Shown here in pieces: positions 21,201-29,688 of a stretch of DNA of 64,000 nt. The notes beneath the pieces were generated by a model. The model was not told the origin of the DNA and searched no databases. It worked only from the letters and a program-made list of their open reading frames with translations. How positions within the stretch are numbered: the stretch's first letter is position 1; every line of letters begins with the position of its first letter. A program made the translations under genes and the position numbers. This stretch comes from Cyanobium sp. E1_MAG_00006 (lineage in GTDB: Bacteria; Cyanobacteriota; Cyanobacteriia; PCC-6307; Cyanobiaceae), in contig JAIYAQ010000002.1 of assembly GCA_027488975.1 (NCBI GenBank), forward strand, positions 1-64,000. The letters run 5' to 3'.

Positions 21201-21877
21201 AGCTTCTGGCGCGCCCCCAGCAGCTCCTGCTGCACGATCGCGCAGCGCTCCTCGCGTTCCTGCACCTCCTCGAGCTTGCTTCGGGTCTGCTCGATGCGCG
21301 AATCGAACAGGGCCACGCCGGCCAGTTCATCGATCAGGCCGCGCCGGTCGCGGGCGCTCATCGAAACGATGCGGGTCACGTCGCCCTGCATCACCACGTT
21401 GCTGCCCTCCGGATCCACCCGCAGGCGGCGCAGCTGGGTCTGCAGCTGCTGCAGGTTGCAGGGGATGCCGTCGGCGCTGTAGCTGCTGGCGTAGGTGCCA
21501 CCGGGGGCGATGCGCAGCTTGCGCGTCACCGTCCATTCCGTCTGGCCCGGCTGGATCCAGGGGCCCTCCTCACCGGGTTCCAGGCCGGCCTCGGCCTCAT
21601 CGGGCTGCCAGTCGCTGAGGTCGAAGCGCACCGACACCACCGTTTCGGCGGCGCGGCCGGCTTTGACCATCGTGCTGTTGACCAGGTCGGGCAGGCGATC
21701 GGCCCGCATGCCACGGCTGCTGGCCAGGCCGAGGCAGAACAGCACGCCATCGAGGATGTTGCTCTTGCCGGAGCCGTTCGGGCCGGTCACCACCGTGAAG
21801 CCGGGCTCGAGGGGGATGGTCATCGACCCCCCGAACGACTTGAAGTGCGTCAGTGCGACCTGATTGATGTGAACCAA
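18254..21877 (-). CDS. smc: chromosome segregation protein SMC
   Basis: GPNGSGKSNILDG Walker A, long coiled coils, hinge, LSGGEK-type signature (MSGGEKSLTALSFLFA), ALDEVDSFLDG. Confidence 0.97.
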   Translation of the reverse strand: MVHINQVALTHFKSFGGSMTIPLEPGFTVVTGPNGSGKSNILDGVLFCLGLASSRGMRADRLPDLVNSTMVKAGRAAETVVSVRFDLSDWQPDEAEAGLEPGEEGPWIQPGQTEWTVTRKLRIAPGGTYASSYSADGIPCNLQQLQTQLRRLRVDPEGSNVVMQGDVTRIVSMSARDRRGLIDELAGVALFDSRIEQTRSKLEEVQEREERCAIVQQELLGARQKLERDCAKARTYQDLRERFQRGRLQEQVLGFEQAQADQRQLESRQQALTAQQERDRQAVAEGRTALEQASAALEQLQAEVKALGEDSLLAVQSELAGLEASGRELTRQAEKHKQNGEELQRQRQELSRQQGELRQQQGALASADDAAALEQAEADCRGAEAAVELSRRRLGEVAGRSGSWLEEQKQRSRRRQELQGRLSPLQAEQQQLQERLRQEQERLEELRQQLQEEAASSEGVSHSLSQLDGEWQQLLNALQAEQARAQELVEALALQQRTRTRLEQEQVGLEREIARLESRRETLQESRGTGALRLLLEAGLEGIHGPVAQLGEVEELHRLALEVAAGARLGQVVVDDDRIAARAIELLKSRRAGRLTFLPLNKIRGGGGSAGSGAAFERGPGAGRGSGGDGADGLVGRAFELVRFEPVYGEVFRYVFGDTLVFRDLASARRELGRCRAVTLEGELLEKSGAMTGGSLQQRGNQLSFGTAADSDEAEPLRRRLLELGETLSASRRKEAELGRQLDELRPLLSRQEQRRAALEAERSAAQRSSAPLQQRREQLQARLSQLEADLAAGRSRLEALAAELGPLLQELQQLESQEAGAQASGDSERWQGLQQELEAADAGLTEARNRRDGLLAARRERGLAAERVNSQLQALAGEEQRLAMAVQALLAERAAWKEQQQAEQTQRAELEARQQELQTRFGERRRARDEAEARLSQQRQRLQQQEWELQRLGEELLALAEQQRSGALRLQQLEQELPDPLPEIPEEVRENGLEALQAELRSLQQRMEALEPVNMLALQELEELEQRLAELQERLDVLCKEREELLLRIETVATLRQEAFLEAFNAVDGHFREIFAGLSEGEGHLQLENPEAPLEGGLTLVAHPKGKTVRRLASMSGGEKSLTALSFLFALQRFRPSPFYALDEVDSFLDGVNVERLAALIARQADDAQFMVVSHRRPMISAATRTIGVTQARGAHTQVVGLPPAA

Positions 21878-21976
21878 CAGGCCCGTGCGCCGAGCAGCTG
21901 AAAGGTAGCTGAAGTTCTGTCCGTTTCAAGCCTTCGTTCCTACGGTGAAAGGAGCAACAGTCCGTCCCATCACTCC

Positions 21977-22477
21977 ATGGACTCCGACACTCCCGGCAAC
22001 GGCAGCGGCCCCGAGGCCGGCGCTGCCCTCTCCGATCCCCCGGCACCGTCCGAGGCAAGCCCAGAAACCGCCACGCGCCAGGCCGGTCCGGCCCTGTTCC
22101 GCGAGCGTTTCGAAAGCCTGCTGCCGGCGATCCAGCAGCAGTGGCCCCAGGTGGCCCAGCAGACCCTGGAGGCCACCCGCGGCAGCCTCGACAAGGTCGT
22201 CGAGGTGATCGCCCACCAGACCGGTCGCACCAGCGAGGGCGTCAAGACCCAGCTGATGGACCTGGTGCACGTCACCGGTGATCGCGCCCACCACCTGGCT
22301 GATTCGCTCAAACCTCTGGAGGATCAGCTCGAGCATCTGCTCGATGAGCTCAACACCACCCTGCGCCCCCGCATCGAGAAGCCGGTGCGCGAACGGCCGC
22401 TGCTGGCCCTCGGTCTGGCCGCCGGTGTGGGGCTGCTCACCGGTCTGCTGCTGGCTTCGGGCCGCCGCTCCGCATGA
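21977..22477 (+). CDS. DUF883/ElaB-like membrane-anchored protein
   Basis: Amphipathic helical body followed by C-terminal TM ALGLAAGVGLLTGLLLASGRRS. Confidence 0.5.
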   Translation: MDSDTPGNGSGPEAGAALSDPPAPSEASPETATRQAGPALFRERFESLLPAIQQQWPQVAQQTLEATRGSLDKVVEVIAHQTGRTSEGVKTQLMDLVHVTGDRAHHLADSLKPLEDQLEHLLDELNTTLRPRIEKPVRERPLLALGLAAGVGLLTGLLLASGRRSA

Positions 22478-22893
22478 GCAGCAGCAACGGCAATGGCGGC
22501 GATCGCCGCGATGGGAGCCGCCGCGGCGGCCTGCCGCTGCAGGCGGCCTCGCGGGTCACCGGGCTGGTGAGCTCGGTGATGGACCTGCATGTGCGCATCG
22601 CCCTGCAGGAGGCCGACCGTGAGAAGCGTCGCCTGATCGGTGGTGCTGTGCTCCTGGTGGGCGGCCTGGTGACCCTGCTGCTCTCGCTGATCGCAGCCGA
22701 GCTTGCCTTGCTGCTCTGGTTCCGCCTGGATCTGGGCTGGCCCTGGATTCAGGCCTCGCTGGTGCTAGCGGGCATCAACCTGCTGCTCACCGGTCTGTTC
22801 CTGCGGGTTGGTGGTCAGATGAGCCGCGGGCCCTACCTGCCGGAAACGATGGCCGGGCTCACGAAGACAACGAAGGCTCTGCTGGGCCGTTGA
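22474..22893 (+). CDS. phage holin-like (holin-X/DUF1469 type) membrane protein
   Basis: Two-TM protein overlapping DUF883-like gene (ATGA). Confidence 0.6.
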   Translation: MSSSNGNGGDRRDGSRRGGLPLQAASRVTGLVSSVMDLHVRIALQEADREKRRLIGGAVLLVGGLVTLLLSLIAAELALLLWFRLDLGWPWIQASLVLAGINLLLTGLFLRVGGQMSRGPYLPETMAGLTKTTKALLGR

Positions 22894-24220
22894 GCCAGCG
22901 GCACAGCGGCGGCAGGCTCAGCCCCTGCAGCAGCAGGTTCATGATCACCACGACGAACACGATGCTCTGGGCGTTGTGTGACAGCACGGCGCCCAGTTCG
23001 GGTGTCATGCCGCGCAGGCGCGGAATCTGGTCCACCAGGTTGTAGGAGAGGGCCAGGGGCACCGCCCCGCGCAGACCGCACCAGGCGATCAGCAGGCCAT
23101 CGCGGCGGCTGAACGGTGAGAGGTGTTGAAAACACAGCACGCTCAGCGGGCGGGCCAGCAACATCAGCGCCGCTGCCGTGGCCAGGCCGACCCGAGCGGC
23201 CGGCAGCAGTTCTCCGGGCTGCACCAGCAGGCCGAACAGCAGAAAGATGCTGATCTCGCTCATCGTGTTGAACGGCAGCAACACCTCCTGGATCGAGGTG
23301 TGGTTGATCTCCGGGTTGCGGTAGTGACCGTTGGTCATGAAGACCCCGGTCACATAGGCCGAGAGAAAGCCCGATCCGCCGAGGTAATGGCTGCAGCCGT
23401 AGTCGATGAAGGCGATCGACATCGCCACCACCAGCAGCTGGCCTTTCTGCATCACGAAGTGATCGATCAGCAGGCGGGCCAGATAGCCGAAGCCCAACCC
23501 CACCAGCAGGCCGGAGCCGATCTGCTGCAGCAGATCGCGCAGGCCGGTCACAACCAGGCCGGGCAGCGGAGCCGCGAGGGCCGTGCCCTGCACGGTGAAC
23601 AGGCTGATCAGAATGCCGTAGAGGATCAGTGCCGAGGGATCGTTCACGCACGATTCGAACTCCAGCAGGTGCGCCACCCGCTCCGGCACCCGGCGCCGCA
23701 CCTGTTGCAGCACGCTGAGGGTGGCACCGGCATCGGTGGAACCCAGGCAGGCGGCGATCAGCAGCGCGGCCCCGATCGGCATGGCATCCGCGAGCCCGGG
23801 GGCCAATCCAGCGCCGTTGGCCGAACTGAGCCACCAGATCGCCACCCCGAGCGCGAGTGTGGAGATCGCCACGCCGGCCACCGCCAGCAGCAGGCCATAA
23901 CTGAGGAAGCCTTTGATCGCCTCCAGGTCGGTTTTGAGTCCGGCGTAGAAGAGCAGCAGGGCGAGGGCGATCACATGCAGGGTCTGCACCTCGGTGTGGC
24001 TCACATCCAGGGTCTGGATGTTGATCGCCAGGCCCAGCAGCAGCACGCCGAGGATCGCCGGGATGCCGAACCGCACGGAGAAGCGGCTGATGATCAACGT
24101 GCCCAGGTAGACGATGCCGATGAACAGCACCTGGGCTTCGATCGGCACATCACCCAGTTGGGAGCCCTGAGCGGCAGTCGCCGCCAGCAGGTTCGGCAGC
24201 AGGCCGCCCAGGGCTTGCAT
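22859..24220 (-). CDS. cation:proton antiporter (CPA1/NhaP-like)
   Basis: 12-TM pattern; LGSTDAGATLSVL, FESCVNDPSALIL. Confidence 0.88.
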   Translation of the reverse strand: MQALGGLLPNLLAATAAQGSQLGDVPIEAQVLFIGIVYLGTLIISRFSVRFGIPAILGVLLLGLAINIQTLDVSHTEVQTLHVIALALLLFYAGLKTDLEAIKGFLSYGLLLAVAGVAISTLALGVAIWWLSSANGAGLAPGLADAMPIGAALLIAACLGSTDAGATLSVLQQVRRRVPERVAHLLEFESCVNDPSALILYGILISLFTVQGTALAAPLPGLVVTGLRDLLQQIGSGLLVGLGFGYLARLLIDHFVMQKGQLLVVAMSIAFIDYGCSHYLGGSGFLSAYVTGVFMTNGHYRNPEINHTSIQEVLLPFNTMSEISIFLLFGLLVQPGELLPAARVGLATAAALMLLARPLSVLCFQHLSPFSRRDGLLIAWCGLRGAVPLALSYNLVDQIPRLRGMTPELGAVLSHNAQSIVFVVVIMNLLLQGLSLPPLCRWLNGPAEPSLSS

Positions 24221-24261
24221 GGAGGATCGTTCCCGTTGGCGTTGACGCTAGGTGCTCCCCT

Positions 24262-25446
24262 TCAGCGGATCGCGTAGTGCAGCCAGCGGCAGTCGATGCC
24301 GCCGTTGCTCACAGGGATGCGCCGGCTGGCCTTCATGCGCAAGGCACCGGTGAGCTCGGGATTGCCGCTCAGCAGCCAGAGGTCCCAGCCGCCGCAGCGC
24401 TCCTTCACCATCGCGCCCAGATCGGCGTAGAGCTGCTCGAGTTCGTCCCGTTCGCCGATGCGTTCGCCGTAGGGCGGGTTGCACACCAGCACCCCCGGCC
24501 CCGGCGGTGGCCGGAAGTCGCGGCAGTCGCCCGCCTGCAGCTGCAGCCAGGGGGCCACGCCGGCGGCCTCGGCGTTGGCGCGGGCCTGCGCCAGCACCAG
24601 GGGATCGGCCTCGTTACCCAGCACCGGGGCGAGCGGGCGGCCATCGGCCAGCTGCTGGCGCTCCAGGGCGCTGGCGGCCTCCACCTCCTGCATCCAGAGG
24701 CGGCCGTCGAAGTGGGGCCAGCGCTCGAGGGCAAAGCGGCGCTCCAGCCCCGGCTGGCGGCCGAGGGCCATGCAGGCCGCCTCGATCAGCAGGGTGCCGG
24801 AGCCGCAGAGTGGATCGGCCAGGGGCACGGATCCATCCCAGCCCGTGAGCCGGATCAGCCCGGCGGCCAGGTTTTCCTTCAGCGGAGCCAGCCCCATGGC
24901 GGCCCGGTAGCCGCGGCGGTGCAGGCTGTCGCCGCTGCCATCGAGGCTGAGGCTGGCCTGGGGCGTCTGCCCCGGTCGGCCGGCACTGAGGTGCAGGTGC
25001 AGGGCCAGATCGGGGTCGTTGAGGTCCACTGTGGAGCGCTGGCCCCAGCGGCTGCGCTGCCAGTCCACCAGGGCGTTCTTCACCTGCAGGGCGTTGTAGT
25101 GGCTGTGGTTCAGCCCCGGCAGGCTGCCGCTGGCATCCACCCGGAAGCTCAGCTCCGGCGGCAGCCAGTGGTTCCAGTCGGTGGCGCCCTGCACGCCGTC
25201 GTAGAGGTCGTCGCGGCCGCGGCAGGGGAAGGCGGCCAGCTGCCGCAGCAGCCGAAAGGGCAGGCGGGCCCGCAGGTGCAGCCGGTAGTAGGTGGCCAGA
25301 TCGGTGCGGCAGCGCACGGCCCGCCGCAGCGGCTGAACCTCGGTGGCGCCCAGCTCGGCCAGCTCGGCGGCGCCGGCCTCCTCCAGCCCCGGCGGCATTA
25401 CGGCATTGCAGAGGAACGCCGGTCTGGATCGGTCGTGGTTCTGCAT
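24262..25446 (-). CDS. THUMP-domain class I SAM-dependent RNA methyltransferase
   Basis: ADPLCGSGTLLIEAA, LVCNPPYGERIG. Confidence 0.9.
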   Translation of the reverse strand: MQNHDRSRPAFLCNAVMPPGLEEAGAAELAELGATEVQPLRRAVRCRTDLATYYRLHLRARLPFRLLRQLAAFPCRGRDDLYDGVQGATDWNHWLPPELSFRVDASGSLPGLNHSHYNALQVKNALVDWQRSRWGQRSTVDLNDPDLALHLHLSAGRPGQTPQASLSLDGSGDSLHRRGYRAAMGLAPLKENLAAGLIRLTGWDGSVPLADPLCGSGTLLIEAACMALGRQPGLERRFALERWPHFDGRLWMQEVEAASALERQQLADGRPLAPVLGNEADPLVLAQARANAEAAGVAPWLQLQAGDCRDFRPPPGPGVLVCNPPYGERIGERDELEQLYADLGAMVKERCGGWDLWLLSGNPELTGALRMKASRRIPVSNGGIDCRWLHYAIR

Positions 25447-25887
25447 TCAGTCGTTTGGGATGACGCACAGGTGGCTGGCAGCTGCGGCAGGCACCACCTC
25501 AATGCCGACCCGTCGATCAAAGGTGACGAACCGACCGCCATGGTGGACCGCCAGGGCCAGCAGATAGGCATCCGTGATCTGGCGAGGATCCAGCAGTCGC
25601 TGCCAGTCGATCAGGCCGCTCTGCAACAGGCTGATCGGCTCAGGCCAGAAGGCATGGCTGGGGTGCTCGCAGGCTTCCGATAGCCGTTCAGCCACCAAGG
25701 CGGCGGGCTGACAGTTCGGGTAGGCCGGTTGGGCCATGATCCGCACGACCCCGTTCTGGGTGATCGGGCAGGTGGCCCAGCCGTGGTCCAGGTTGCTCTC
25801 CAGCCAACGGGTGGCTGTTCGATGCAGCACGTGGGCCTGGTCGAGCAGCGCGATCACCACGTTGCTATCCAGGAGGGCCCTGGCCAT
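25447..25887 (-). CDS. vapC: PIN-domain VapC-type toxin
   Basis: LLDSNVVIALLD, ITDAYLLALAVHHGGRFVTFDRR. Confidence 0.88.
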   Translation of the reverse strand: MARALLDSNVVIALLDQAHVLHRTATRWLESNLDHGWATCPITQNGVVRIMAQPAYPNCQPAALVAERLSEACEHPSHAFWPEPISLLQSGLIDWQRLLDPRQITDAYLLALAVHHGGRFVTFDRRVGIEVVPAAAASHLCVIPND

Positions 25888-26144
25888 CAAAGGCCGGCCT
25901 CATCACGCAGTTGATCAATCTGTGCGTTGGTCACCAGCTGACCGGTGCGGGCTGGGAAGGGCCGAAACCCCGCCAAGGCCCCAGTCGTGGCAGGCGCCGA
26001 TGGTGCAAGGCCCCCTGCAGCGCTCCCATTCAGGGCGGCCCGCAGCAGGCGGGACACCATCGCGCCTGCCGAAGTGCCCTGGCGGCGGGCGAGTTCCTTG
26101 GCAGCCGCCAACACATCGTCCTCGATGTCGAGCGTGGTGCGCAT
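25887..26144 (-). CDS. vapB: VapB-type antitoxin
   Basis: MRTTLDIEDDVLAAAKELARRQG; TGATG overlap with vapC. Confidence 0.85.
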   Translation of the reverse strand: MRTTLDIEDDVLAAAKELARRQGTSAGAMVSRLLRAALNGSAAGGLAPSAPATTGALAGFRPFPARTGQLVTNAQIDQLRDEAGL

Positions 26145-26271
26145 GGCGGCAGCGGATTGATCCGTCAGGTCAGCCTACATCGACGCATCAGGTCATCAAC
26201 GCATCGGATCAGGTGGTTCGGGGTTCGGTGATGCCCACCCCACTCGCCTGAGGTTCCTGCTGCCACAATGC

Positions 26272-26345
26272 AGGTGTCCGGTTTCGGCCGGACTAGGTGG
26301 CTCACACCAATGTTTCGGACAGCGGTTCGATTCCGCTCAGCTCCA
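26272..26345 (+). ncRNA. ssrA: two-piece tmRNA, acceptor piece (5' boundary approximate)
   Basis: Ends AGCGGTTCGATTCCGCTCAGCTCCA: T-arm plus CAGCTCC, which pairs with GGGGCTG of the downstream coding piece; hairpin GTCCGG-TTTCGG-CCGGAC at 26276-26293. Confidence 0.88.
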
Positions 26346-26378
26346 TTCCCCCGCTCCCGGCTCTGCCGGCAGCACCGC

Positions 26379-26545
26379 GGGGCTGCAATGGTTTCGACGG
26401 GGCATCAGGAGGGTGACTGAAGCCTGCTCGGTAAGAGCACACACGTAACAGCGAACAACATCGTTCGTTTCTCCCGTCAGACCGCCCCTGTGGCTGCCTG
26501 ACCCTAGTTAGGGAGATGGGGTGAGGTCAGCCTTATCACCCAAAT
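26379..26545 (+). ncRNA. ssrA: two-piece tmRNA, coding piece (3' boundary approximate); tag ORF 26451-26501
   Basis: GGGGCTGCAATGGTTTCGACGGGG start; tag frame GCG AAC AAC ATC GTT CGT TTC TCC CGT CAG ACC GCC CCT GTG GCT GCC TGA = ANNIVRFSRQTAPVAA*. Confidence 0.93.
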
Positions 26546-26552
26546 GATCCGT

Positions 26553-26574
26553 GGGGGCTGGAAGGCCCCTTTTT
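26553..26574 (+). terminator. rho-independent-type terminator of tmRNA
   Basis: GGGGGCTGGAAGGCCCCTTTTT hairpin + T tract. Confidence 0.7.
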
Positions 26575-26803
26575 AGTAGCTAGGGACTGGGGATCAGCAG
26601 CCCTCTGGCGGTGCGGGTGGCCAGCAGCCACTGCAGCGCCCGATAGCAGGACTCCGCCAGGGCAACCGGATCCTCGGGTGCATAACCGAGGGCATGTGTA
26701 GCCATGACGAACTGACGCCTGCCGGCGGAGCGCAGCCTGGGGAGCACCGGCAGGGTTGGGGTGGCGATGCCATCGTGGAGTGGCTGAGTTCGTGGCCGCG
26801 TCA

Positions 26804-26998
26804 GTGACCATTGCCATCAACCTGAACGACCAGCAGGCTCAAGCCCTTGCTGACACAGCCAGGCGCCTTGAGATCAGCGAGACAGAGCTCGCGACTGCAG
26901 CCGTTCGTGATCTGCTCGCCCAGCAATCGGCCGACTTTGTGACCGCAGCGGAGAAGGTGCTCGAGAAGAACCGCGAGCTCTACCGCCGTCTGGCTTGA
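26804..26998 (+). CDS. putative antitoxin partner of Doc-like toxin
   Basis: Short ORF directly upstream of and overlapping Doc; VTIAINLNDQQAQALADTARRLEISETELATAAV; GTG start inferred. Confidence 0.65.
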   Translation: MTIAINLNDQQAQALADTARRLEISETELATAAVRDLLAQQSADFVTAAEKVLEKNRELYRRLA

Positions 26999-27390
26999 TG
27001 CGTTGGCTGACCCTCGCCGAGGTGCTGGACCTGCATCGCCGCCTGATCGAGCAGAGCGGTGGGCGTGCTGGTCTGAGAGATCTCGGTTTGTTGGAGGCGT
27101 CTCTCGCTCAACCCCGACAAACATTTGGTGGTGCAAACCTTTACCCCGGGTTGGTGGCCAAGGCTGCCGCACTTGGCTTTTCGCTGATTCAGAACCATCC
27201 GTTTATTGACGGGAACAAGCGGGTTGGCCATGCCGCGATGGAGGTCTCGCGTCTGTTGAACGGCTCTGAACTGGTCGCCACGACCGACGAGTCCGAAGCG
27301 ATCGTGCTCACTGTTGCCAGTGGCGAACTCGATCGAGCAGGGTTCATTGATTGGGCAAAGGCGCATCAGCGACGCCTGAGTGATGGGTGA
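26998..27390 (+). CDS. Doc-like toxin (Fic/DOC family)
   Basis: NHPFIDGNKRVGHAAME (HxFxDGNKR motif). Confidence 0.88.
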   Translation: MRWLTLAEVLDLHRRLIEQSGGRAGLRDLGLLEASLAQPRQTFGGANLYPGLVAKAAALGFSLIQNHPFIDGNKRVGHAAMEVSRLLNGSELVATTDESEAIVLTVASGELDRAGFIDWAKAHQRRLSDG

Positions 27391-27783
27391 GGTCTGCACT
27401 CACGCCCGCCGGTCTTGCTGCCCCTTGGGAGGACTGCACCAGCGTCCGGCTCACCTCTCGGCCGCGGCGGCCCGTGCCATGGAAGCGGCGTGGACCCTCC
27501 CAGCGTGCCCACTGCTACCTGCTGCGAGATCCGCACCCTCGTGCTGCACACCGATCCCGTAGCTCTTGGGCTTCTGCGAAGCAGTTGGCATCAAGGCCTA
27601 TGGCCATGAGCGCATCACCACCCCGATCGGTCGCCGCGGCAAGCCGATCAAAAGGCTTCGCCTGATTCCAGCGGACAAGGCCTTTGCCCTGGCCTGCAGG
27701 TTCCAGGGCCGTTTTGTCCAGCTTCCTGCGCCACTATCACCATGAGCTTGATGATCCCCGTGATCTGCCGATTCAGAGTTCAT

Positions 27784-29361
27784 TCACTTTGGCTGAAGCT
27801 CTCTGACTGCCTGACGTTCAAACCGTTGTAAATCCGTCTCCAGTAACCATTGGAGGCGTGCTTTGGCACTGTTTGCCAGTAAGGCAGAGCAGCTGGGCCC
27901 GATGCTGCTAGCACCGAGTTCATGCTGGGCGCAGCTTGGATTCAGCTTCGCGTTGTTCACGGTTGTCCACAGGCTCTGGCCGGGCAGGAAGCTGTAGGCG
28001 AGGCTGTTGCGGGCCAGCTGTTTCAGCTGGCTGTAGTTCAGGCCATAGCGACGTACCGCCTGCACGAACTGCTCGGTGAGATCGGTGCGGAGCACGCCTT
28101 CATCATCGGAGGCCAGGGCTGCGGGGACACCGGCTTGTTGGTACTCGAGAAAGGGATGGTCGTTGTTCTGGATACCCAGAATTACCGCGTTACTGGTGAG
28201 GCATAGCTCCACCAGCACCTTCAGATTCGCCATCAGTGCCAGCAATTCGCGTGCGTTGGTTTCGTAACTGATCGAGACGCCATGGCCGATGCGCCTGGCG
28301 CCACCGATCGTGATTGCTTCGCGAATATGGAAGGTGATCTCCTCGGGGGGGACAAGGTTGAGAGTGAGCTCGCCAGCATGTAGGGCAATCCCGACTTCGG
28401 GGTAGTGCGACCGCAGTGCGGCCAACATGCTCATGTGGAGGCTGTAATCGCGCCGGGCAATCGGGTGATCTTCGGGACCCACGAGATTGATGCCAACCAC
28501 GTGTTCGCTGCGTTGGGCCAGTTCAAAGGCATACAGCAACTGGGCGAACACCTCCGCCGGAGCCAGTGTGCGCTTGGTTTGCTGGAGGAATCGCACCGTC
28601 ACCCTGCAGCCCGGTTGCGCTGAGCTACTCCCACAATTAAGGGCCGCAGCACGATCCGCATCGATCCTTGCGATCTGCTCACGGCCCTGCTTCACCAGGG
28701 CATCAAGGCCCCCTGTAAGCAGCTGTTGGCGCAGCTTTTTGGCATCACCGTTCCAGCCCAGTTGCCGCCCAAGTTGCACTACGGAATCACCATTGAGGGT
28801 GAGCATCAACTCCAGGTAGTGAATCGATTGCGCGGCGGCACGATTCGCAACGGAGGCCGCCATCAGCCCTTGCAATCTGGGGTTGGAGGAGAGCAGCGAA
28901 AACCCCTGGAAGGCACCGAAGAAATCTGCATGGCCCGATCCCCCCCCGGCTGCCACGTCGCGGGTCGACCAGCGATCGAGAAGGGCGCTGTAGAGCTGGA
29001 CATGGTTGGGCAGCTCGCTGGTTGGCAGCAGCGCTGGATCGGCTTTGCAGCGTGATGGTTCCTGAAGCTCGAGAGTGCTGCGATGCAGGCAATAGCCCTG
29101 TTGCGCGGACAGCTTCAGGTAGTCCTCGGCGTAGACAGCACCGCTGAGATGGCTATGGAGATCGGCGCCCTTGGGCATCGACCGGAGCAAAGCCCTCAAT
29201 GCGTTGGGTTGCTCCCGGTATTGCTCCATCCACCGATTCAGTGCCGTTTCGGCTTGAATCTGCGGTAATGCAAGAGCACGGCTGGATGGTGGATATGTGC
29301 CGGTGACAAGGCCAACGGCCGCGATGGCCATCAGCCAGCGTTGAGGGAGGTCTTGTCCCAT
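27784..29361 (-). CDS. putatively exported adenosine deaminase family protein
   Basis: KGADLHSHLSGAVY, ALHAGEL, RIGHGVS, ALASDDEGV metal/catalytic motifs; N-terminal hydrophobic signal-like segment. Confidence 0.82.
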   Translation of the reverse strand: MGQDLPQRWLMAIAAVGLVTGTYPPSSRALALPQIQAETALNRWMEQYREQPNALRALLRSMPKGADLHSHLSGAVYAEDYLKLSAQQGYCLHRSTLELQEPSRCKADPALLPTSELPNHVQLYSALLDRWSTRDVAAGGGSGHADFFGAFQGFSLLSSNPRLQGLMAASVANRAAAQSIHYLELMLTLNGDSVVQLGRQLGWNGDAKKLRQQLLTGGLDALVKQGREQIARIDADRAAALNCGSSSAQPGCRVTVRFLQQTKRTLAPAEVFAQLLYAFELAQRSEHVVGINLVGPEDHPIARRDYSLHMSMLAALRSHYPEVGIALHAGELTLNLVPPEEITFHIREAITIGGARRIGHGVSISYETNARELLALMANLKVLVELCLTSNAVILGIQNNDHPFLEYQQAGVPAALASDDEGVLRTDLTEQFVQAVRRYGLNYSQLKQLARNSLAYSFLPGQSLWTTVNNAKLNPSCAQHELGASSIGPSCSALLANSAKARLQWLLETDLQRFERQAVRELQPK

Positions 29362-29574
29362 CGCATTCCCACGTCGTGGGCCCAGTCTGCTGAAACCATA
29401 CGGCTCCGTCAGCATTGTCTCCTTGAACGTGCTTTCACGCGGGTGTACATCCGCGCACACTGCTAAGTCAACTCTGATCAAGGCCTTCACCGTTCTCAAA
29501 GACAGCCTCAATCTCACTCCTGAGACGAGTTTGACTTGATGTTTGCGGTATTAGCGCGTTGTGGGGGATGCCCA

Positions 29575-29664
29575 TGGCGCCGCACCCAAAGCCCTGAGTT
29601 CCAGGCCAAGGTCGGCATGGAGGCGATTCGTGGCCGTACTGATGTGCCAGAAGAGTCAGGCTGA
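29575..29664 (+). mobile_element. IS3-family OrfA N-terminal remnant
   Basis: WRRTQSPEFQAKVGMEAIRGRTDVPEESG* resembles (K/R)RRxxSPEFKAKVALEAIRGE. Confidence 0.6.
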
Positions 29665-29688
29665 CATTAGAGGACATTGCGGTTGTCA

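Noticed and set aside
22474-22893. Holin-like gene as evidence of a prophage
   Set aside because: This membrane protein family is widespread in chromosomes; no phage structural, integrase or lysis genes nearby.
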